A stretch of DNA of 32,500 nt from contig NW_026971073.1 of the NCBI RefSeq assembly GCF_963678635.1, positions 1-32,500 of the forward strand, read 5' to 3'. A program made the translations under genes and the position numbers. Positions 11,498-18,839 of the stretch are shown one piece after another (the stretch's first letter is position 1; each line of letters starts with the position of its first letter). The notes beneath the pieces were generated by a model that did no database searches, had not been told where the DNA came from, and saw nothing but the letters and a program-made list of their open reading frames with translations. The stretch is from Symsagittifera roscoffensis (taxonomy: Eukaryota > Xenacoelomorpha > Acoela > Convolutidae).

Positions 11498-12139
11498 TTA
11501 GATTTCCTTCGTAACAACTTTTTCCATCATAATTCTACAACAGTTAGCCATTAACTTTGCAAATTTGCCGAAAAATTCCGGTTTCAGATGGTAATGTTCG
11601 TCGTCTCTGAAATGACAAGGAGAAATAGAGTTGTTTGGAATAATATCAGAGGCTAAAGACTCCTTCAGTTTTCTGTTGAATGCCTTCACAGCTTCCGCAT
11701 TATGGTCTTTCCTCGGAAGTAGTTCAACAAATTTGACATACTGCTTTATGTTTAACTCGGGTATATGGTCACGCAAATCTTTATAATATTTAATTAGTTG
11801 TGCATTGTCCGTATTATTAAAATCATTATTACCAACTATCATTACAATATATTTAAACCAAACGATTTCTGGATAGATAAATTGAAGGTGTCGAGCGCAT
11901 CGTCCTGATCTACTGTTTACAGCTATATTTTATTTATTAAAGAGATCGAAGTCTTTCGTAGCATTATATGCGTATTTCATATTAGAATCACCAACAAACA
12001 GAATTTTGTCATCCAAAAAATCACTATAAATCACAGTTATAATATAAAACATGTAGTGCAGCATGCTAAAAATTTCATTCTCTTCCTGTTCTTTTGGGGA
12101 TAGTAGTTTAGGTGGGAAGTTAAGTTTTCTGACACTCAT
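11498..12139 (-). pseudogene. SGNH/GDSL-type hydrolase, one in-frame stop
   Basis: The minus-strand frame runs from ATG at 12139 to a stop at 11498: 213 codons before the final stop, one of them the TAA at 11930-11932 (codon 70). The family contains esterases, lipases and acetyl hydrolases using a Ser-His pair. Visible blocks are ILFVGDSN (residues 47-53, nucleophile Ser52), SGR (78-80, block II Gly), IVGNND (101-106, block III), LLPR (140-143) and a C-terminal DDEHYHLKPEFFG (179-191), where His184 aligns best and the acid is Asp179/180 or Glu181. The family architecture continues on both sides of the TAA, so one nonsense change has interrupted an otherwise intact frame; I found no splice sites that would remove it. 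It lies 60 bp after the transposase frame on the same strand. SGNH esterases are also known in ORF1 of CR1/L2-type retrotransposons, so an alternative origin is possible. Substrate unknown. Confidence 0.65.
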
Positions 12140-12198
12140 AATTTCACTCTAAAAGACAATTAACAATTCAATAGGTGAAGTTTATAACACAAGACGAG

Positions 12199-14446
12199 CT
12201 AATCAGAGCTACAACTGAAAGATTCAAAGTAAGACGCGTAATTAATAAAAACAAGACGATTGCGTAGGACAACGTGAAAAAACGAGCAAGACGCAAGGAA
12301 GCAATGATGCAGCGATAGCGGATGAAAATCGAATAATTCTTTATGACGTACAACTTGAGTGTTATCTTTCTGGTACTGAGTTACTAAAAACGATCTTGAA
12401 TGGTGCTCATAATGTTCTAATTTGAGTTTCGAGGAAACAAAAAAAATTGAATCATTGGAGCTTAAAATACGTTTAATTTGACAAAAATGTGGAGTTAAAG
12501 GGTCAGCATTTTCCAAAGATAAAATTAGCACATCGTCAACTGAGTATCGGGTACCTTGAATAAAAACACTTCGAGATTCAAAGACCTCATTGTTTGGGAA
12601 AACTTCAGGGTAAAAACAATGGGCTAGCTCATCAGACACGGTAACCACTTTCCCATTCGGGAAACGTTCGCTTTTTCTGGGAACAGAGTCGCGCCAATCA
12701 AGAAATTGATTCAACTGATGTCTAACAGGTATAGTCTTTCATATATTTTTAAAATTATTGGTGTTATCGGCTATATGTTTTATAAAAATATGCTTTCTTT
12801 CGTATTTCAGAACACTTTGATACAAAAAGGGTCCTGATGATTTGAGAATGCGAGGATAATGGATCAATTTGTGCTGCTTGAAAATTATGGACTCTGCTGG
12901 ATACATCTCCCTGAAGGCAGCCAAATGTTGCTCTAAACAATAACTTCAGTTTCTTTTTAAGTTTCTTAGCTGAAAAGAAATTATTCAGACAAAACTTACG
13001 AATTAAAGCGCCAAGAACTTGATAGTCGGATTCTAAAAAGGCAGGACTCATTAGAAAAGAAATAAGATACAAATAGTCCAACAAAAACAACCATGAATCA
13101 TCCATAACCGGGATAAAATCGCCAATTATCAGAGGCAGAAAACGGAACAGAGTAAACATTTGGTCATACTTCTGCTTGAAATGCCCGGCACTTTTGTCCT
13201 TAACCCGATCATAACTTATTTCTGAAGGCTTTCCGTCAATATCACGACCATAACCAAAATGATTAATCCTATAATTTAAATCATTAATTGTCAGGTAATC
13301 AGGAATTAAATCATTCAAGACAACTCTTAAAGTGTGCATAAGACCGCCTTGGAAAATGTCATGATGTAAATCACCTGTGAAATTTTCGTAGGGGTTAAAA
13401 AAATTTGTTTTTAATTCACAAACACGCTTGACACCGTTACAATTCTGCTCGAAATTTTCAATACATCTGGATGGGGTTCTCAACTCGTCAAAACATTCTT
13501 CGTGTCTATCTTTAAACATGGATTGAGGAATTACACACTTAGAGCAACAACTACCCGCAGAAAAACTTTCGTTAAAACCCATAACTGCATTATACGCTAA
13601 ATTGTCAGCCACAAAAGTCATGCCTTTGCCAAACAAATTAAATTCCTTTCCACTTCTGGTTAAAATTTTCATTCCTTTTTCAAGTTGTTTGAGATCTTCA
13701 CTTATTGTATTTAAAACTTCGCTAAAACCAAATTCTACAATATCAAGGTAGGCAACAAACGCAACAACATGCATCATGCGCATGTCAGATGAAATCCATG
13801 GGGGGAGATTGCTTAATGTCCAATAAAAACAGCCTAATTTATGAATGGTTGTTCTTGTGCCAATGGGATTAACCGGCTCAACTTCATCAAAATAAAGTTG
13901 CAGGTACACGTCAAAAATCTTATCAGAATTGGAATCAAAAACAGAAGCTTCAATATTAGGTAAATCTAGTACGTCCACATTAGAATTGACTTTAAAACGT
14001 CCTTCCGTTTGCATACAATCGAAAAGAATTCCGTCGTTACTTAGTTTATCTAAAAACTTACTATACAAAATGCATACATCAAGAATTTCATCATGTTCGA
14101 AGATGACATTTTTCAACACTTGAGAAATAGAGATGAACTGACCACTTTTTTGAATTTCACGATATACCGCCATACCTCCTATGTTTCTCGACTCACATGT
14201 ATTGCCAAACTTTAAATCGGTTGACATGACAAAGGATTTTTGATCTTTCAAAAAGTTTAGAAGTTGATATTGGTTACTCTCAGACGAAAAACAAAAATTT
14301 TCACAAGAACTTTTCAAGTTGGTGTATATTGCACAATCATTTACGTTCGGTACCATCGAACCAATCTCTATCAGTGCTCTTAAAAAGTTATCAATCATGT
14401 CACTAGCTACATTATGAGCATTTTCCATAAAATCGAAACTTTGCTT
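12199..14446 (-). pseudogene. EnSpm/CACTA-like transposase (C-terminal part of SET-ZnF-transposase)
   Basis: Cut-and-paste transposase, probably of the CACTA-like (CMC) DDE type. Numbering from the Met at 14428: an N-terminal helical region, then LYFDEVEPVNPIGT (178-191), HKLG..YWTLSNLPPW (196-211), EDLKQLEKG (244-252), VADNLAYN (273-280), GFNESFSAG and a Cys-rich CCSKC (294-298), and GDLHHDIFQGG (352-362). Asp181 and Asp275 are candidate catalytic acids; the third is not assigned with certainty. Downstream, HKLIHYP and YERKHIFIKHI are characteristic of animal members. The apparent frameshift near 12935 disappears if a 67-bp intron is removed (12999-12933). One TGA at 12739-12741 then remains, inside NNFKNI-stop-KTIPVRHQ, after which family-like sequence continues to a stop at 12199. 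The frame is continuous upstream with the SET-zinc finger region. I call it probably inactive because of the TGA. Confidence 0.8.
12933..12999 (-). other. Predicted 67-bp intron in the transposase
   Basis: The minus-strand donor is C|GTAAGTTTTG and the acceptor ATTGTTTAG|AGCAAC. Splicing joins ATT C to AG CAA, restoring a single frame into HLAAFREMYP and HKLIHYP. Its length matches the introns of the neighbouring gene (63-90 bp). The alternative is a 1-bp insertion or 2-bp deletion in 12934-12943. Confidence 0.7.
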
Positions 14447-14533
14447 CTAATTATTTGAAGAGCAGTGCAAAGACTTGAAAAGCAGCTCACGACCAAAAGA
14501 ACCATCACAGAAACGACTAAAATTTCCTGATAC
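14447..14533 (-). other. Possible 87-bp intron removing the TAG between SET-ZnF and transposase
   Basis: The TAG at 14449-14447 can be read as the end of an intron: donor GAT|GTATCAGG and acceptor AATAATTAG|AAGCAA, both phase 0, 87 bp long. If spliced, the zinc-finger protein and transposase form one polypeptide. The donor is only moderate, so a true stop or nonsense mutation remains possible. Confidence 0.45.
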
Positions 14534-16378
14534 ATCAATATTCATTTCATCAGTAAGAATAGGATTGGGTGTACTTTTATCAAAAGATAGATCATTGCTT
14601 GAAAAATTGCATGCAGGTGGTTCATTTTCAGTTTCAGAACGATGTATTCTTACATGTTTTCTCAAAACACTACGAGAACCAAAAACTCGATAACAGAAAG
14701 CACAAGGCCAGTTTTTTGCATTTCCATGATATTTGCATTTCCATTTACCTGTTCTGAAGCAATCAGTAGTTCCTGAGGATGTTTCTGGAACTAGTTGAAA
14801 ATTATTTGTTTCTATTGATTCAACAATTTCATTGGCTTTGATGATACTGATTTCACTTACATTCAAACCAGCACTGTTTTCAGGTTGAAAAATTGGCGTG
14901 TTATTGCAAATAACATTTAAATTATCATTCATCAAAACTTCATCAGCTAGTTTACATCGGTTAAGAGCCAATTCTGTTTCATGCTGCAAAAAATGTCTAT
15001 TGAATGTGAAAAAATCCGTATAACTTCTCCCACATCCCTCCAAAGGACAGTCAAAAGTAACTTCTTTTTTGTGCAACAAAGTGAAATGCTGCATCAAGTT
15101 TACATTACTGAGTCTAACTGGTACAGGGCATATGTTACAATCAAGGGTAAACAAGTCATCGTTGTATAAACTTTTTACTGCGGCAAACCTGTTTCTGGAA
15201 GACTTACGCGATCCAGATGCAATGTTTGAATCTAAATTGAGCGCAGAGTTAGTTTGCTGGGACACATTGTAAATTTTATCATTCTCCAAAAAACAAGTTG
15301 ATATTTTGCTAATACAGGTTAATTGATCACCTGCATTTTCTGTTATTTCAGTCTTTTCTGTTACCTCATGTGCATGGTTATTTTCAATGCTTAAGTTTTC
15401 GACTTCCGAACTTTTTAGATTGTTAAAAGCAACATTTACAGTACTTTGTTTTACTTCACAACCCACATTGGAAATTTCATCAGTGTCCGTGGAACTTGTT
15501 GGTATTTTGCTGATACATGTTATTTGATCACCTGCATTTTCTGTTAATTCAGTATTTTCTGTTACCTCAGTTACATGGTTATTTTTAATGCTTAAGTTTT
15601 CAACTTCTGAACTTTCTAGACTGTGAAAGGAAGCACCTACAGTACTTTGTTCTACTTGACACTCGTTGATTCTCACAAGATTAGGTTCGTTGTTTTCCAC
15701 ATTAACATAAAAGCATTTACCAGACCGCGTTCTTTTTGGGGGTCTTGACGTTACCTTGCTCACCTGCTTTGATGTGTGATACTTGCTGTGAGGACACAGG
15801 CAAAATTCCATATTGGCTCCAAAAAAAGACTTACCATACTTAACCGTTATTTCAGATCCTTTTTCAATATTAACAAGAGTTCGCAGAAACACCACGCCCT
15901 TTTTGCCTTTTTGAACTTCGTAACTACAATTTGGCTCACACTCATGATTGACAAAAGAAATCGGTCCTTGCATTGAGTAAGAACAACCATCTTTAACAAA
16001 AATTGAGTAATTCAACGCGGGGTTTTCTACAACATGCCCAGGACAATTCGCAACGATTCCCTTTAAATGCGGTATCAAGGTATTTGACGGAAGCCCTACT
16101 TTCGCAACGGTTTTATATCCTACATAACCCCTTTTCGTATCTTCGCAAAACCTAGTGTCAACTTCGAAAGAAATATAATTCAATACTGCCCGATACATTT
16201 GATTCATGTATTGAAAAAGAGAAGACCCTTCATCAACCGGAATTCTCTCCGCTTCAGTTACGGCCCGATGACTTCGTTTCTCATCTTGATCGATCAACGT
16301 TTCTAACAAAATCCAGTCAGCACTTGAAACTGCAAAGTACTCCTGCACACAATTCTCAACATTGATTTTTTGCTCCAT
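14447..16378 (-). CDS. Suv4-20-like SET domain plus three C2H2 zinc fingers (N-terminal part of the transposase gene)
   Basis: 643 residues from the ATG at 16378 to the TAG at 14447. The SET domain spans about 83-205: GYVGYKTV (84-91), GPISFVNHECEPNC (138-151), GSEITVKYG (174-182), FFG and a Cys-rich post-SET EFCLCPHSKYH (191-201). The order and spacing of NHxCxPNC, EIT.xYG, FFG and EFCxC resemble Suv4-20/KMT5B-C histone H4K20 methyltransferases; specificity is inferred only. A basic patch (SRPPKRTRSGK, 211-221) may direct nuclear import. Two tandem 67-residue acidic, Ser/Asn/Glu-rich repeats follow (240-373). Zinc fingers: Cys414-Cys417-His431-His436, Cys444-Cys449-His462-His466, Cys559-Cys562-His575-His579. 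The frame has no other stop and runs straight on into the transposase. The open frame extends 21 codons upstream without ATG, and a splice acceptor (TTTTGTAG|GA) lies just before this Met, so a 5' exon may exist. Probable roles: target or terminal DNA binding and local chromatin marking. Confidence 0.8.
   Translation of the reverse strand: MEQKINVENCVQEYFAVSSADWILLETLIDQDEKRSHRAVTEAERIPVDEGSSLFQYMNQMYRAVLNYISFEVDTRFCEDTKRGYVGYKTVAKVGLPSNTLIPHLKGIVANCPGHVVENPALNYSIFVKDGCSYSMQGPISFVNHECEPNCSYEVQKGKKGVVFLRTLVNIEKGSEITVKYGKSFFGANMEFCLCPHSKYHTSKQVSKVTSRPPKRTRSGKCFYVNVENNEPNLVRINECQVEQSTVGASFHSLESSEVENLSIKNNHVTEVTENTELTENAGDQITCISKIPTSSTDTDEISNVGCEVKQSTVNVAFNNLKSSEVENLSIENNHAHEVTEKTEITENAGDQLTCISKISTCFLENDKIYNVSQQTNSALNLDSNIASGSRKSSRNRFAAVKSLYNDDLFTLDCNICPVPVRLSNVNLMQHFTLLHKKEVTFDCPLEGCGRSYTDFFTFNRHFLQHETELALNRCKLADEVLMNDNLNVICNNTPIFQPENSAGLNVSEISIIKANEIVESIETNNFQLVPETSSGTTDCFRTGKWKCKYHGNAKNWPCAFCYRVFGSRSVLRKHVRIHRSETENEPPACNFSSNDLSFDKSTPNPILTDEMNIDVSGNFSRFCDGSFGRELLFKSLHCSSNN
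15260..15661 (-). repeat. Intragenic tandem duplication, two 67-codon units
   Basis: Codons 240-306 and 307-373 of the SET-ZnF protein are a direct duplication. Both contain SSEVENLSI, ENAGDQ and TCISKI, with substitutions between them. The length is a multiple of three, so frame is kept. It forms a linker between the SET domain and the zinc fingers. Confidence 0.85.
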
Positions 16379-16758
16379 TCCTACAAAATTTTCAAAAAAA
16401 AACAAGATAATTCCAAGAATAACTAAGACATCGCATTCCAATTAATTTATTATGAAGACAATCCATGCATCTGGCAATACTGATGAACAACCTTCCGGAC
16501 AGATTATCGAGGTACACAGTCATAAACTAACCTTTCCCAGAATAAGTGCAGCAAGTGCCCAAACCAACTACCAAATTCAGCGATTCGTACAGAATTTCAA
16601 ATGACTTTCTGAAAAAAAAAGCTTTTGATGGACTTTGTTCCAACAACATTAGCAAAACAGCTGCCGCAATTATAAAAGTAGTAGCAAAACAATATTTTTG
16701 TCTCCTATGAAATAGTATAAAACAGAGCAAAACCATGGTATATCATTTAACAAAAAGT
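16379..16758 (-). other. Spacer between SAM-like gene and SET gene, possible 5' exon
   Basis: A minus-strand ATG frame (16736-16527) with a hydrophobic stretch lies here. It contains a donor AAAG|GTTAGT at 16532/16531 which, joined to the acceptor at 16381/16380, would enter the SET frame in phase (a Gly codon, then the Met at 16378). The 151-bp intron this needs is longer than its neighbours, and the encoded peptide matches nothing I know. Otherwise this is promoter or 5' UTR space; a TATA-like TTTTATAC lies near 16715-16725 on the minus strand. Confidence 0.3.
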
Positions 16759-18711
16759 TCAAACTTCGGGGCTTTCGACCTCCTGGTTTATTTTCCGCGC
16801 CAAGAAGTCAACCTGAGTTGGCACACGAATCAGTGCTATTTTGAATACCACACTTTGTATGAAGCCCCACAGAACCGACGTGGTATCAGGATACCGCCTG
16901 TTGAGGACAAAGAACAGCCGAAAAGCTGTATCTATGGCACCAAACACATCGTCAACTTCAATGACGCCTTTTGGTCCAACAACGAACGTCTAAAAACGCA
17001 GAAATTGAACGACACCTCACTCACAAGTATACCATATGCGAAAATAATTTACCTGCACAGTGGTACAAAGAATTGTCCCCATTTCTTTTTGGTTCGCCAG
17101 GAACTCTAGGTTACCCAAATCCTATAGTGTTTTTAGATTAATAAACTTGCTCAGAGGTAGGATATTGTATGAAAAACGTAGGGAATGAATTACCGGGATA
17201 TCAACTATAAAACTCTCCCGACAGGCGCGGATAGCTTCTGGAATACTCCGCCTGTTCTTTACTCCTGTTGCTTGCTTAGCCGGAGCAAGAGAAGCGAGGC
17301 ACCTTAGGGCAAACTCGGTATCGGGGTCTAGATAACCATCAAAACAAATAAGAAATCCTAAAAACAATATTGAAAGGGCGCTCAAATACCTACATCTGTT
17401 CAACCGCAAAGCAGTTATTGAGTCAATTGCTTCATGTGGTGCATTGGACGCATACCGCATCACTTTGGTTACCAATGGGGCAAAGAGATGCGCAAATGTG
17501 TCTTCCACACATTGAGGTACCCACAATTTAAACTCCTCATTCAGCTAGTTGAACAAAACCAGGATTTTAGCTTTGAAAAAAGTAACTTTGAAGCAAAAAA
17601 AAACAATCTACTTGCCTCATTTTTCACCTTCACGTTCAATCCAATTATATATAGATAGTTATCATAATTTATTGTGCCTTTTGAGCACAATAAATTCTTT
17701 CGGTAAAGAATAGTACGCTTCCTTGTCTCGCTATAATCTATGTTTTCACCGAACTTCTCCACAAGCTCCTTTAAGTCTACGTCCTGAAGCTCACTCGCGA
17801 CACTTCTTCTTTTTCTCTTTCGTACTATTTCCAAACCTGATCAAATGGAATTAATCAAGATCAAAAATATCGGATATGAAAAACAATTTTCGATTATCCA
17901 AACTATTATAAATAATACACCTTTAGATTGCTGCTTTGCAATCTCCTGTCGTTGCCGCTCTGCGCGCCGTGATTTCAAATTCTCTTCTATGAGACCGGAT
18001 TGGGGATATGGTTGGTATTTGTCTCCCATGAGCTTTATTTTAAAGAACGGCTTGTAGAACACCGCCTTAAAAAACTATGCATATTACTTAAATAACAGGA
18101 AACAATTTTCTGGTACGTATCAGAAAAAGAATTACGTGGGGACAGCTACTGTCAAGAGACTTCAGTGCGGGATACGCCTCTACCGCGATTTTTGCGTACC
18201 TTTCCTTCAGTGCGCTATCCGGCCATAAATTTTTCTCTTTCGGTAAGCGCTAAAATTAAAGTTCGGTTAAATAAAAAATAACAAGAAATTGGGATGCTTA
18301 TATATAAACTTTAACCTCTACAATTTCGTCCACTAGAAATCTGTTCAACTGCAATAAGCCTGCTCGCGTCCCACAATCAATATGCGATGTTTTCTCTTTG
18401 AACTCGCACGCCGTGAGCTCCGCCACTTTGCCCGGAGTGTAAAAACTACTCGGCCCTGGGGGTTCTACAAGGTTCTCCTTATTTGAGGACACTAGCGGCG
18501 TCACCGTTATTGCAGCAGTTTCACTCTTTTTCTCTATGAGCGCCGTTAACTCCAGGATAGCAGGTAAGGGAAACCCTAATTCCATTAGTTGCTGGTTACT
18601 CAGCATTTTGAAAGACGCTATGGTCATACAACTGTTTGTAATCACGTCTATCAACCTCGATTTTTGTGCCTCTACCAGGTCCATTTGTGCTACTAGGTCT
18701 AGAATCGACAT
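16759..18711 (-). CDS. SAM-like domain protein, eight exons, SAMD3-like family (tentative)
   Basis: Exons on the minus strand: 18711-18316, 18249-18136, 18065-17921, 17836-17616, 17544-17394, 17327-17194, 17103-17053 and 16989-16759 (TGA). They sum to 1443 nt, 480 residues, with no internal stop. Introns are 66, 70, 84, 71, 66, 90 and 63 bp; six are GT-AG, and the fourth is GC-AG with donor GAG|GCAAGT. Residues about 10-60 look like a SAM domain (LIDVITNSC, LSNQQLMELGF, ILELTALIE). Then come a helical segment (LWPDSALKERYAKIAVEAYP), a SGLIEENLKSRR motif and a KRKRR basic run, a RSIPEAIRACRESFIVDIP segment, and a C-terminal AIDTAFRLFFVLNRRYP. These patterns recall large uncharacterised animal families often labelled SAMD3-like; I cannot give a biochemical role. 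SAM domains mediate protein-protein contacts. The intact splicing suggests a living or very recent gene. Start: the first in-frame ATG after an upstream stop. Either a host gene or cargo of the adjacent transposon. Confidence 0.75.
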
Positions 18712-18739
18712 TCCGTTTGGATAAAAGTTCAACAGGTTT

Positions 18740-18827
18740 CTTAAAAAGTAAAATCAGATGTGAAACCAGGAATGAAAGCGACTAATTCTAGCTTGCCAAT
18801 TCAAATCCGATATTTTTGAGAACTTAC
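18740..18827 (-). other. Possible 5' UTR intron of the SAM-like gene
   Basis: The minus-strand donor ATT|GTAAGTTC at 18827 and acceptor TTTTTAAG at 18740 enclose 88 bp, the size of the coding introns. The upstream exon would lie at 18828 and beyond, running into the first degenerate satellite monomer. No upstream ATG joins the frame. Confidence 0.45.
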
Positions 18828-18839
18828 AATAGAACTGGA

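Noticed and set aside
12934-12943. Frameshift or programmed frameshift in the transposase
   Set aside because: A 67-bp intron with a strong GTAAGT donor and a TTTAG acceptor restores the frame and has the local intron size. It is the simpler explanation, although not proven.
14447-14490. A 44-bp intron with donor GTGAGC ending at the TAG
   Set aside because: It joins phase 1 to phase 0 and runs into a stop soon after. The 87-bp alternative keeps frame.
16735-17109. Plus-strand 124-residue frame
   Set aside because: It lies opposite exons 7 and 8 of the minus-strand SAM-like gene, whose splice junctions and frame are consistent. It is a shadow.
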